Shown in pieces: positions 34,935 through 43,758 of a stretch of DNA of 64,000 nucleotides (position 1 is the stretch's first letter; every line of letters begins with the position of its first letter). The position numbers and the translations under genes were made by a program. Below the pieces are notes generated by a model. It worked only from the letters and a program-made list of their open reading frames with translations. It was not told the DNA's origin and did no database searches. This stretch comes from Indioceanicola profundi. Its GTDB lineage: Bacteria; Pseudomonadota; Alphaproteobacteria; Azospirillales; Azospirillaceae. The stretch covers positions 124,001 to 188,000 of the forward strand of contig NZ_CP030129.1 in the NCBI RefSeq assembly GCF_003568845.1, written 5' to 3'.

Positions 34935-34969
34935 AAGCCCTTAGCTTTCCCCAGAGCTAAGGGCTTTTT
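34935..34969 (+). terminator. Rho-independent terminator of the displaced tRNA-fMet
   Basis: A 12-bp perfect stem (AAGCCCTTAGCT with AGCTAAGGGCTT, 8-base loop) is followed by a T-run, nine bases after the tRNA CCA end. This is a textbook intrinsic terminator. Confidence 0.9.
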
Positions 34970-35025
34970 GCTGCGTGGAAGCGGGGTGGAAGCAGAGGCC
35001 ATCTAGAAACTTCCAGAAGAGCTAC

Positions 35026-36762
35026 CTAGATCGCAATTTCCAAGATGCTTTCATTCCCAAACCAGTCCCGAACTACTCCAAGGGCTTTGTCCGAGAGAAG
35101 TTGAGTGAACACCAGAGCAAGACGCGTTTTCGGTCGAGAGCACGCGACGTAGAACAGATTGCGATTTTTCTCATAGCTGTCTAGCCGCTCTGGCGGAACG
35201 GAACCCGGATTGGCCGAAAGCTCTAGCATTTCGTTGAAGTTATAGATGTTCCACCCGCGACCAAGCAGTACAATCACGTTTTCGAACTCGGCACCCTTAA
35301 CTCCGTGCTTTGTCTCAAACGGAGAGTGACCGTCAAGGTAACGAGCCAAGCTAATCATTTCTGAATATGGAACTGATCTAAGCTTCTCCAATTCCGCTAT
35401 TGGTCGCGGGAGCTCATCACCCGCCTCCAAAAGCCGACGTCGCAGAGTTTCCCTCTTCTGGATATTCTCCGGAATTGATGGTCGCCCGGTAGCGATAAGG
35501 TGGTCAATGACTTCGCCGACTGTCCCACTAGACCGGACCTCCAACAAGGCTGCTAGCGCCGTTGCCCACGCCTGCTTATCACTCATTCTTTTGACAGCCG
35601 GAAAGCGGCCTCCAAGGCATTCAAACATTGCACCATAGCGACGTTGAATGAAAAAATTACAGGCCGGTTCAAGCTGATCCGCAAAGAACGCGACCAATTC
35701 ATCTTCCTTCTTCGTAAACGACTCCTTGTACTGAAAAACGCCGGGTAAGCTTCCATAGCCTTGTCTTGCTGCAATCCCACGGTGCGTAAGCATGAGGATC
35801 TTGGTAACGTCCGGCGCCAAATCCCAACCGCGTGTCGTAAGATCGTCGAGTGTGAAATTTAATGCGCTTTGAGCAGCGTCAGCAGGTAGATCTCCCGCCC
35901 AATGCCCACCTTTGAGTCTGGTCCCAACCCAGGCGTTGCTATGATAGACGTAAACACTTCCAGCTGCGTCGGGATCGGCTACTTCCTGCATCAGATCAGG
36001 GCGCATTCGATTAAGGCAATTTACGACGGCCGGAACTGAGCGGAAGTTTGCCCGCTTACCGACCACCCGGAGGTTCTGATGTTCGATTTTCCCACACCCC
36101 TCGCCGTAAATGCTTTGCCAGTTATCTCCAAAGAATGCGAGTTGGAGGGTCCCTGGAGTCTCGAGGAAACACTGTTTAAGAGCCGAAACAAACTGGGCAT
36201 TAGTGTCCTGGTATTCATCAATCAAAATTACAGGAAAGCGATGACATAAGAGGCTTCGGAACTTCACATTGGACAGCAGATCAACAGCGAGGGGGATAAC
36301 GTCGTCGTGATGAATTGAAGCGACGCCTTCTTTTATCGAACGGTATCCCAGATCATAATGAACTGATGTGATAGGCGCATCAGCCTCCGCGATTTTCTCT
36401 GGCCAATACTTCAGCGTGGGAAGTAGCTTTCGAAGCTCTTTCTGATGGCTACTGATTAAGGACCAGCAAAATCCATGTGTCGTGTCGCAGTGCACGAGGG
36501 GGTCATGGTCTACGTGGCGCTCGATCTCATCTTTAGCAACATTGGTGAATGTGATGCAGGCGATCTTCTGCCTATTCTGCGTCATTGCCTGGCGCCTGGA
36601 ATCAAGAAGATGCTTTAGCGCCTTCCGTAGCGTGTACGTCTTCCCGGCTCCTGCACCTGCCTCCAATAAGAAGCTCTGGCCAGAATCGAGGCAGTCAAAC
36701 ACTTCCCGGAGTGCCACTTCGCTAGCACGTTCTGCTGGACTTGCTTCCCGTCTGACCGTCAT
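35026..36762 (-). CDS. gajB: UvrD/PcrA-like helicase, GajB of a Gabija-type system
   Basis: A 578-aa SF1A helicase. Walker A EAGAGAGKT (about residues 36-44), motif II LIDEYQDTN, motif III FFGDNWQSIYG, KGAEFENVIVLLGRGW and the closing NLFYVACSRPKTRL are all present. It overlaps the OLD-family nuclease gene by four bases (ATGA). An OLD nuclease followed by a UvrD-like helicase defines Gabija (class 2 OLD). The protein is longer than the GajB of Bacillus (about 494 aa). In Gabija the two proteins form a complex that attacks phage DNA. Confidence 0.8.
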   Translation of the reverse strand: MTVRREASPAERASEVALREVFDCLDSGQSFLLEAGAGAGKTYTLRKALKHLLDSRRQAMTQNRQKIACITFTNVAKDEIERHVDHDPLVHCDTTHGFCWSLISSHQKELRKLLPTLKYWPEKIAEADAPITSVHYDLGYRSIKEGVASIHHDDVIPLAVDLLSNVKFRSLLCHRFPVILIDEYQDTNAQFVSALKQCFLETPGTLQLAFFGDNWQSIYGEGCGKIEHQNLRVVGKRANFRSVPAVVNCLNRMRPDLMQEVADPDAAGSVYVYHSNAWVGTRLKGGHWAGDLPADAAQSALNFTLDDLTTRGWDLAPDVTKILMLTHRGIAARQGYGSLPGVFQYKESFTKKEDELVAFFADQLEPACNFFIQRRYGAMFECLGGRFPAVKRMSDKQAWATALAALLEVRSSGTVGEVIDHLIATGRPSIPENIQKRETLRRRLLEAGDELPRPIAELEKLRSVPYSEMISLARYLDGHSPFETKHGVKGAEFENVIVLLGRGWNIYNFNEMLELSANPGSVPPERLDSYEKNRNLFYVACSRPKTRLALVFTQLLSDKALGVVRDWFGNESILEIAI

Positions 36763-38813
36763 TTGTCGGTTGTCTCCAGGTTCACAGCGTTTTCGAGCGC
36801 GTTTGTTACCATAGCCAGCTTGGGATCAGGGACAGGCACGCCGATCGACGCAAGCCAGTGGAGGCCCTCTGCGATGTACGTGGGTGTCTTCCAGTCACTG
36901 ACTTCGATAGCGTAGTGAAGTGCAAATTCTGCCTTTTTGACTGCCCCAGCCTGACCGCGCGCGTTGTCTTCTTTATCGCCTCGCGTTTTACCGGCTACTG
37001 TAAAATGATCTGGGTTCGCCAGAATGAATGCATCCTCGAAGGATCGACCACACGGTCCATTTGGCGTCTCAGGAACTTGGTAAGCAATTCGTCTATTTCC
37101 TATCACCTTGTCTAATTGCGTCTTGCTAAGAAGTATATCGGGCGATAGGGATTCGCCGCTAAACCATGATTTCAGGCAAGCATTACTCGTTGCTTTTCCC
37201 AAGTGCACCGAACAAGCGGAACCCCCAGGTTTCTCCACTGAGTCAATATCAGTTATGACCAGAGAAGGGAGCTCTAGAAAATCTAGTAGATCGAAGAATA
37301 AATGAGCATAGGCGCCTCCTACTTCCATGAGAGAGTAGTACTGCCCTTGGAGAAGATGATCGTGGTTTCGCAGCATCACTGGAACCAGCAGGCGCTCGCT
37401 TGTTCCTTCCACAAGAATAGCCTTGTCCGCAAAGAAAAGATCGCATCGAGTAAGGGTCATGTATTGGTGAAGAAACTTCAGTTGCGCAGGGTCTATGCTG
37501 CTCATTCCCTGACGCAAGTCTTTCACTTTCGTATGACGGACTCCTTTCGCATCTGTCTCTGTTACATAGAGGAAGTACCTTATAGATTCAAACCCCGCTT
37601 GGTTAGCTATGTGTGATGAATGAGTCGAGACCACGAATTGGACTGGCCACCCTAGAGCGCTACCAATGGACTGACTGAGCATATCGGAGATCGAGGCAAG
37701 CTTACGGATGAATACTTCTTGCATTTGAGGGTGAAGGTGTGCCTCTGGTTCCTCGATAAATATGAGATGAGCTCCTGGCGGGGATTCATCCGCTCTGTAT
37801 TCTTTGAAGAAGCTAACTATCAGCAGCAGCATGAAAATCAGGTTGCGGGTCCCCAATCCATTATAGGACTCTGGCAGCGAAACGCCTATAACGTCTTCAT
37901 ATTTGATTTTGGTATGGTTTGTGAGTATGCGCTTTCCATCCAGTAACGTTTCAAGGCGGAGCTCCGTGCCGCCGAGACCTGGATAGCCGAAAGACTTCAG
38001 AGTGGGCATCAGCTCTTTAAGCTTATTATTGAAGTCGGAATCAATGGTGGCTTCCATATCCCGGATCGCAGCCTCAAATGCTGCAGCGACAGACTGGTCG
38101 CTTGGATCGGCATTTGGGGAAGAGGCTGTAGTAAACAGATTTTCGAATATCTTTGCCAGAATGTCTGACTCTTTCGATGTGTTGTCATCTAACCCCCGTT
38201 GGGCGTTGACGAAGCCAGTTCTCATAAGAGATTTGAGTGAGCTCTGCGGCATCGTTTTCTGGTTGTCGGGATCATTTGGATCTTGTGCCCAAACGGATGC
38301 TGAAAACAGTGCTGGTATACGTTCCTTCAATGCGCGGAAGAAAGTTTTGCGGTCCTCAGCGGATGCTATTGGAGCGGCGAATCCATCGAATAAGGCGTGC
38401 GACTTACCAGCTTCTAGTTCGTAGCGTACCACCACCAAGACTTCGGAACAGCTTTCGTCGAGGTCGACTACAAAGTCACTGAGAGCTCCAAGGGGGGCAT
38501 CGTCTTCAGGATACTGAAAATAAGCACAGAGTTGGATGAACGGCAGTGAAGGGCGAATGGTAGCATCATCGTTGCCGGCCAGTGTAAGCTCGAGGCATTC
38601 GCAAAACTGGTCGAAGCAAGAGCTCGAAAAATCTTCGAGTTGAAAGCGGGGGCTGTCAGAGCCAAACATTCGCCTCATCAACTCTGCTAAAGACGTTTTT
38701 CCACTATTGTTGCGCCCTACGATTACGGTGGTTTTAGGCTCGAGAACCAATTCTATATTCTGAAGTAGGCGGAAGTTATTCACGCGTACCCGTTTTAGAA
38801 GCATATCTTCCAC
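36759..38813 (-). CDS. gajA: OLD-family ATP-dependent endonuclease, GajA of a Gabija-type system
   Basis: A 684-aa protein. The ABC/RecF-like ATPase shows FRLLQNIELVLEPKTTVIVG with Walker A GRNNSGKTS (33-41), a signature-like SYNGLGTRNLIFMLL and Walker B IFIEEPEAHLHPQMQ. A C-terminal Toprim domain follows (ADKAILVEGTSERLLVP, LVITDIDSVEK). This is the OLD class 2 architecture. In Gabija, GajA is a sequence-specific nuclease restrained by nucleotides and freed during phage infection. Base composition here is clearly lower in G+C than the flanks, which points to separate transfer. Confidence 0.82.
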   Translation of the reverse strand: MEDMLLKRVRVNNFRLLQNIELVLEPKTTVIVGRNNSGKTSLAELMRRMFGSDSPRFQLEDFSSSCFDQFCECLELTLAGNDDATIRPSLPFIQLCAYFQYPEDDAPLGALSDFVVDLDESCSEVLVVVRYELEAGKSHALFDGFAAPIASAEDRKTFFRALKERIPALFSASVWAQDPNDPDNQKTMPQSSLKSLMRTGFVNAQRGLDDNTSKESDILAKIFENLFTTASSPNADPSDQSVAAAFEAAIRDMEATIDSDFNNKLKELMPTLKSFGYPGLGGTELRLETLLDGKRILTNHTKIKYEDVIGVSLPESYNGLGTRNLIFMLLLIVSFFKEYRADESPPGAHLIFIEEPEAHLHPQMQEVFIRKLASISDMLSQSIGSALGWPVQFVVSTHSSHIANQAGFESIRYFLYVTETDAKGVRHTKVKDLRQGMSSIDPAQLKFLHQYMTLTRCDLFFADKAILVEGTSERLLVPVMLRNHDHLLQGQYYSLMEVGGAYAHLFFDLLDFLELPSLVITDIDSVEKPGGSACSVHLGKATSNACLKSWFSGESLSPDILLSKTQLDKVIGNRRIAYQVPETPNGPCGRSFEDAFILANPDHFTVAGKTRGDKEDNARGQAGAVKKAEFALHYAIEVSDWKTPTYIAEGLHWLASIGVPVPDPKLAMVTNALENAVNLETTDK

Positions 38814-38969
38814 TCCGCCTATTTCTATTTGGAAGACGTTGGATGGCGAGTGAGGCCATTCGCAGCCTTGGGATAGCAGTCTCCCAAAACGAAAGGGTTA
38901 GCGCAAGCGTGTTAGCCGGTCAGACGGTGGAGTGTTGGCTGCGAGATGCTGCCGAGGGGTTGGTGGCTG

Positions 38970-40073
38970 TCATAGCTCGTCGGGGCGTCGGCCAATAAAG
39001 CGATACTTACGCTCCGATTTGGCACGGCTTGTGGCAAATTTTGCCGACTCTGTTTTAATGTAGTTTCTCACAAGAGAAGCGGCTTTGGTCGCTAGTTCTC
39101 CTGCATCGGGGTGAATTGAGTGTGTGATTGAATAGGTTGCGACAAGGCCTTTGATCTGAGCCTCCATTCTTTGGCGCAAGTGTGTGCGCTTGACGTCCTT
39201 GACGACGCCCGGTTCTGCGCCTGTTGTCATTTCCGCCAGGTCGTATCGTATCGTGTCTGTTACCGCGTTCCACAGCGGATGATTGGGCCAGCGGAACCGC
39301 TCCGTATCGGTCGGGTTTGGTTCGGTGTACCGGATATTGTCCAGGGCGCGATTGAACATGTCGCCCAGCTTGTCGTCCAGATCGGCCCAGGTCCGAATGC
39401 CCCAGCGTTCCTTCAGGTGATCCTTGCCCGCCCGCAATTCTACGCGCCAGACCCGTTCCTTGCCGGTCAGGGGTGAGAGCCCTTGGCGCGTGCGCGCGAT
39501 GTTCCAATGGCTCCACCATTCCGGCTTCTGCTTCGCCCGTATCTCCCGTGACTTCTCATAGACGATGATCTGCCGTCCGGGCAGCTTGCCGCAGGTGACG
39601 GACGTGCAGCGCCCGGACACGCCATGGAGCTGCTTGTCGGCATCGGCCATATGATCGGCGCGGCTGGTATGGGAGTGCATCACGAAGGCGTGGGGATCGA
39701 GCCTGAAGGGCTCTCCCGTCGCGGCCTCCATGTCCTCGGCCAGGAAGTCCAGGCAGTAGTCCACACGGGAGATGGCAGCGTCCCGCACCTCAGCGCCAAT
39801 GGCTTCCAGGAAGCGGTGCATCTCCGCCCGCACACCCCCAAGCCCCATGGCTGCCAGAGCGTTGGATTTGGTAGAGACGCGGATATTCCAATTCGTGCCG
39901 ATCTGGTTCCGGCTGAAGAACCATGTGGCTCCGGTGTGTCCCGTGTCGCAGCGGTACGCGTAGCCACCCTTGGCGCCGCTCTCTGCCACATGCATATCCT
40001 CACCCTGCCACTCCATAAGCACGGGCGCCCGGCTGTTCTGTGCCTCAGCCTTGGCGGTTTCCAGAACGTCCAC
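38970..40073 (-). CDS. Replication initiator-like protein (Rep_trans type)
   Basis: A 367-aa protein. ISRVDYCLDFLAEDM (about residues 100-114) is the beta-strand motif of rolling-circle-type Rep_trans proteins. GRQIIVYEKSREIRAK, ERVWRVELRAGKDHLKERW and WADLDDKLGDMFNRALDN follow as in plasmid and phage-satellite initiators. The first GTG (40073) overlaps the integrase remnant, so the true start may be an ATG at 40016. With the integrase remnant and attachment sites it suggests the second island was a replicating satellite or integrative plasmid. Confidence 0.65.
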   Translation of the reverse strand: MDVLETAKAEAQNSRAPVLMEWQGEDMHVAESGAKGGYAYRCDTGHTGATWFFSRNQIGTNWNIRVSTKSNALAAMGLGGVRAEMHRFLEAIGAEVRDAAISRVDYCLDFLAEDMEAATGEPFRLDPHAFVMHSHTSRADHMADADKQLHGVSGRCTSVTCGKLPGRQIIVYEKSREIRAKQKPEWWSHWNIARTRQGLSPLTGKERVWRVELRAGKDHLKERWGIRTWADLDDKLGDMFNRALDNIRYTEPNPTDTERFRWPNHPLWNAVTDTIRYDLAEMTTGAEPGVVKDVKRTHLRQRMEAQIKGLVATYSITHSIHPDAGELATKAASLVRNYIKTESAKFATSRAKSERKYRFIGRRPDEL

Positions 40074-40086
40074 AAAGGCTTGCGGG

Positions 40087-40247
40087 AACCCGCCGGGTGC
40101 GCCCGCTCATCCGGTACTGGACCACGTAGGACTTGTTCCCGTCCGCATCACCCGCATTCCGAAGCCTGGGATTTCCGTATCCCAGATGAAGTAGTCCGTC
40201 GCCTGGGGTTCCGCCGCATCGACAAGGCGCTTGGTCAGTTTGGGCAT
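40087..40247 (-). pseudogene. Integrase N-terminal remnant
   Basis: From an ATG at 40247 the frame reads MPKLTKRLVDAAEPQATDYF, IWDTEIPGFGMRVM, then shifts by one base into GNKSYVVQYRMSGRTRRV before losing similarity. This aligns with the start of the intact integrase at 33503-34693 (MPKITKRSVDAA, FLWDDELKGFGLRV, LRRV). Only the arm-binding domain survives. Confidence 0.75.
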
Positions 40248-40422
40248 GGGGTGCGCTTCCGCTTCTGTGTTTGTCGTGGAAGCTCCATGGAAGCGGAAGA
40301 TGGCGAAATCTAGCCCTTATGAGAGTGGTATGGCGCAGGCGCGCATTCCGGAAAGCAAGGCAGGGCAACGGGTTGTGGCGGGTCGGATCAATACGGCGCA
40401 ATAGGGCGCCCGCCCCGAAGCT

Positions 40423-40443
40423 AACTCATAACCTGAAAGCCGC
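40423..40443 (+). repeat. Second partial tRNA-fMet attachment-site copy
   Basis: Twenty of 21 bases equal the tRNA-fMet segment at 34880-34900 (AACTCATAACCTGAA then GCCGC). The match stops where the IS110-type reading frame takes over, so the T-arm and acceptor half are missing. It lies about 180 bases from the integrase remnant start, the same spacing as att and integrase at 34693-34882. Confidence 0.6.
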
Positions 40444-40713
40444 CGCTACCCGTCAAGCGAGACCGACATTGTGGGCGGGGTGAGCAAGGCGGGCGACGCC
40501 ATGGTGCGCACAGCACTTTATGAGGCGGCCAACGTGCTGCTGAGCCGGACGACCCGGTTCTCCGCCCTGAAGCACTGGGCGGCGGAGGTGGCACGGCGCC
40601 GGGGCGTGAAGCGGGCCAAGGTGGCCCTGGCCCGCAAGCTGGCAACCGTGCTGCACCGGATGTGGGTTGACGGCAGCGAGTTCCGCTGGGGCAAGGAGGC
40701 GGTGGCGGCGTGA
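40432..40713 (+). pseudogene. IS110-family transposase, C-terminal fragment
   Basis: The frame reads RRYPSSETDIVGG, then VSKAGDAMVRTALYEAANVL, RRGVKRAKVALARKLATVLH and RMWVDGSEFRW, the C-terminal Tnp20 domain of IS110/IS1111 transposases. Everything upstream (the RuvC-like DEDD domain) is missing; an in-frame stop lies at 40429-40431. The fragment starts inside the partial tRNA-fMet match. Confidence 0.85.
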
Positions 40714-41030
40714 CGCGGCTGCCATAGAAGGAAGTCGACGGGGCGCTCGCCCTGTCCCTGAGATGTCCCGTCGCCGGGACGCGGGAGGACAAGCTGGTCG
40801 GAACCGTGACCAACCGCGATATCGCGTGGGCTGCGTGGCGGAAGAGTCGAACCTGTAGGTCCACCACCCTTGCCCTGATGTGCGTGGCTCTCGCCACAGC
40901 AAATTTTCTTGCGATTAAAAGTCAGTCGAATTTCGGCACTGGTCGCAGCATTTCTTCGGTATGAAGAGGCCGGGATGTAGCAGCTGGACAAGAGCACGCG
41001 CGGAGAATCGCCGGGCAGCCTCTGAAACGG
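40714..41030. other. IS110 downstream end and spacer to the replicon
   Basis: No gene is visible in 317 bases. The first 190 bases probably include the 3' end of the IS110 element, because non-coding sequence of this length usually follows the Tnp20 domain. The rest is spacer after the plasmid initiator gene. Confidence 0.4.
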
Positions 41031-41933
41031 TTATTCCGTCTCGTCAGCCTCACAGAATTTATCCGCATCGTATTCCCGCCAGCGGTCGAGCCGCCAGAAG
41101 ATAACCTGCATGGACTTCAGATTGGCTCTCTTGGAGCGGCCTTGCTCGACAGCCCGGTCCACCAGTTTGAATCCGTATTCCGGCAAGGGATTCTTGCGGC
41201 TGGCGATCTTCACCATGCGCGCCTTGAAGTCCTTCAACTCCATTTCAGAGCCGACGCGTCTGCGAAGCTTGTCGAGGCCGATCTTGAACCCGGGCTGGTG
41301 GCCGCAGTGCGCTCGCGCCATCTCATAGAGCCGCTTCTCCAGCGCACCGAGATCAAAGTAGCGCGGATCGTACGTGAGCATCCGGTTGTCGTGCAGGATG
41401 GCGCGGTAAAGCCAGTCACAAAGCGTGATTGAAACCGACCGCAGGACGCGCTCGCCTGTACGCGCATCCTTCCTATATTGGGCTTTCGCGGATTGTGCCC
41501 AGCTCCAAAACTCGTCCGTTCCTTCACCGCCGGTTTCGATGTTCGTGCGAACCTGCGTGCCTTGCAGTCGCTCGAGCGCGCCTGAAATACGATCATATGA
41601 GCTTCCACCGGGGGTGACCCGCGCCACACGAAAGAAGTCATGTGCGGTGAAGGTGATCGTTTGGTTCAGCGCCTCGCCGCGATTCATCTTATCCACCAGC
41701 AGCGAGGCCGCGTAGATCAGAATCTCTTTGTCGTAAATCGTGGCAACGCCCGCCTTGGTTCCTTTGACTTCGATCCTGACCTGACCGTCGTCATACGGCT
41801 CCAACTCGGTCTTTGGCTCCTTGGACAGGCTGAAGAAGTTGTAGACCATCACGGAACGCTCGTTCTTCACCGAACCGATCAGTGGAGAGTCGAGCCCTGG
41901 CAGAGCTGGCTGCGTGGCGGTAACGCTGGTCAA
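41031..41933 (-). CDS. repA: Plasmid replication initiator RPA (PF10134-like)
   Basis: The TTG at 41933 has GGGGG seven bases upstream and gives 300 aa; an in-frame ATG at 41996 would place an iteron inside the gene. Core features are VRIEVKGTKAGVATIYDKEI, ITFTAHDFFRVARVTPGGSS, ISGALERLQGTQVRTNIETG, SITLCDWLYRAIL and LEKRLYEMARAHCG. These make a winged-helix initiator of the RPA family used by alphaproteobacterial plasmids. A cluster of iterons lies directly upstream. Confidence 0.82.
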   Translation of the reverse strand: MTSVTATQPALPGLDSPLIGSVKNERSVMVYNFFSLSKEPKTELEPYDDGQVRIEVKGTKAGVATIYDKEILIYAASLLVDKMNRGEALNQTITFTAHDFFRVARVTPGGSSYDRISGALERLQGTQVRTNIETGGEGTDEFWSWAQSAKAQYRKDARTGERVLRSVSITLCDWLYRAILHDNRMLTYDPRYFDLGALEKRLYEMARAHCGHQPGFKIGLDKLRRRVGSEMELKDFKARMVKIASRKNPLPEYGFKLVDRAVEQGRSKRANLKSMQVIFWRLDRWREYDADKFCEADETE

Positions 41934-41950
41934 TTCTGCACCCCCATAAA

Positions 41951-42469
41951 GGTGACCGTTCCGACGAGAGGCGCTGTCCCGGTACTGGCTGAACACGCTC
42001 AGGCACCCTCAGCTTTGAGCCAGTTGCCTGGATGTGTCTAGACCGACCTGAGGAAAGGCGACCGTTCCGACGAAACAGGAGGCTCGCGGGCTCGGCAATC
42101 CTCGTCGGAATGGTCGCCACGGCTCGTTGGAACGGTCGCCTGACAGGCATTCTTGACCATTCGGTCTCCCCGAATCGCTGAAATCCGAAGCTGGCTCGTC
42201 GGAACGGTCGCCTTCGGCTCGGCGGATCAGTCGCCTTCTCCAGATCCTCGTCGAATCAGTCACCATGCCCGGCGGAACGATCGCCTAGGCTCGTCGGAAC
42301 GGTCGCCTTCCAGCGATCTCGCGCCCGGCGTCCGCTCGTCGGAATGGTCACCTGATTCTGACTGTCGTCGGAACAGTCGCGTTGGCACGGCGGAACAGTC
42401 GCGCTGGCTCGGCGCTTCAGTCACCGATCCTCGTCTGGAGAGTCACCCAAACTCGGCGGAACGGTCGCC
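41951..42469. repeat. Iteron array, plasmid replication origin
   Basis: About 15 copies of an 18-base unit near CTCGTCGGAACGGTCGCC. Copies at 41951 and 42058 are inverted; 13 others start at 42101, 42123, 42195, 42218, 42247, 42268, 42290, 42335, 42363, 42385, 42408, 42430 and 42452. The last five have 22-23 base spacing, about two helical turns. An AT-rich stretch (42475-42545) follows, a likely unwinding region. The array lies upstream of the RPA gene. Confidence 0.85.
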
Positions 42470-42545
42470 GAAAGCTATAGCAGGACTTTGTTATTCCAGG
42501 GTTTTTCGGGACGGTAACGTTATAACCCGATAACAGTTTAACTTC

Positions 42546-43690
42546 CTAACAGGAGCTTCTGCTGTGCCGCGAGCAGCGGTACGGAGCGGCACCACGCGGA
42601 TCAGGACTGCTGAGCGCGTTGCTTATGGCTGCACCAATCCGCCACCATACTGGCCAACATCTTGTCTCCCAGATCTTTGCTGCAGGCCAGCTTCAGACAA
42701 TTCACGTCTGCAAAGCTGTCCCGCACCAATCAGCGCATCCCATCTCCGATGCCCTTTCCACAGGCGCTCCTTCCTATCCATTCTCAAACGCTTAGCCACC
42801 TGCCCCCCCGGAGCGCCAGTCGTTCTCAACCCGCCCACTTTCGTCAAATGGCAGTTACCATTCCAGCACACCATTGGAGGCGCGTCCCTTCGCTACGTAC
42901 CACCGAGGCAGGCCCCGCTGGATCACGTGCCTCCAGGCCGGGATTGCCCCCTGCCCTGCCCTTGACTCCGGCAGAAGCGACAACGGCGTCGTACAGGTCC
43001 GGATGAGCGCGCTCCGGCTCGGCGAGAGCCGGAAGGGTCCGCAATGCGATTCCGCCCTGAGGGGTGATGGCGCCGACCGCACCAGTCAGATTCTGGAATT
43101 CAGCACCCTGCCGCTCCAAGATCTCGGGGCCTTTCGGCAGGCCGACCTGCGAACGGGCAAAATGGTTGATGCGCGACATCACGCGCACATTGCGCTTCCC
43201 AGCCTGCATCCAGGATGCGGACGTTGGTCGTGCATCCAGCCGCTTTGAACCCATCTGGCTGCGGGCCTGAGGTCGCCTGGTCGGCTGAGACGCGGGCGCA
43301 AACGATCAGTCCCACAGGAGTGCCCCTGCAAGCTGGGTGAGCAGCGTGCTGCGCATAAACGTTCCCAAGAACAACAAGCAGAGAAAACATATCGGGGCCG
43401 GCAGCATCGATATTCACCTCTGCGGAAGCAGCGCCCGCCATCGCATTTGAGGCCACCGGATTCAGTGGATCGGGAAACTCGGCATGCTGCTGTTCGGGCC
43501 TCCCGAACCGTATAGGCGAACAGCCGGATATGGCCTAGACCCAAGCCATGCTACGCTGCTGCAAATCTGCCGCACGATCATTGCCCGAGGCTCCATCGGA
43601 GCGTTGCGCGCCGTCGCTGACAAATCCATTGCTGAAGGTGGACATAGACGAGGGAGGCGCGTCGGGGCCACAGCTAATCGAGTTTGAACA
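42546..43690. other. Region without recognisable gene
   Basis: Several overlapping frames of 80-140 codons exist on both strands, but none shows a family motif, a good ribosome-binding site or clear codon bias. I see no RNA gene or mobile element. It may be decayed plasmid DNA between the origin and parB. Confidence 0.4.
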
Positions 43691-43697
43691 GAATTGA

Positions 43698-43719
43698 GGG
43701 GCGGCCAGCCAGCCGCCCC
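43698..43719 (-). terminator. Terminator-like hairpin after parB
   Basis: GGGGCGGC and GCCGCCCC pair perfectly around a 6-base loop, 40 bases beyond the parB stop. On the minus strand TCAATTCTGTT follows, a weak T-tract. Confidence 0.55.
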
Positions 43720-43725
43720 GCTGCA

Positions 43726-43741
43726 TGTAAAACGTTTCACA
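43726..43741. promoter_or_regulatory. parS-like palindrome next to parB
   Basis: TGTAAAACGTTTCACA is a 16-base near-palindrome with one mismatch to the two perfect copies at 46221 and 46257. It lies 17 bases after the parB stop. Size, symmetry and position fit a ParB-binding site. Confidence 0.65.
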
Positions 43742-43758
43742 ATACCAGAGACCTCTTT

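Noticed and set aside
41951-42469. CRISPR array
   Set aside because: The repeats are short, variable, closely spaced and partly inverted, lie next to a plasmid initiator and lack spacers of uniform length or cas genes.
42844-43456. Minus-strand frames of 118-136 codons beside the origin
   Set aside because: No start signal or family pattern could be found, and overlapping frames are equally long.
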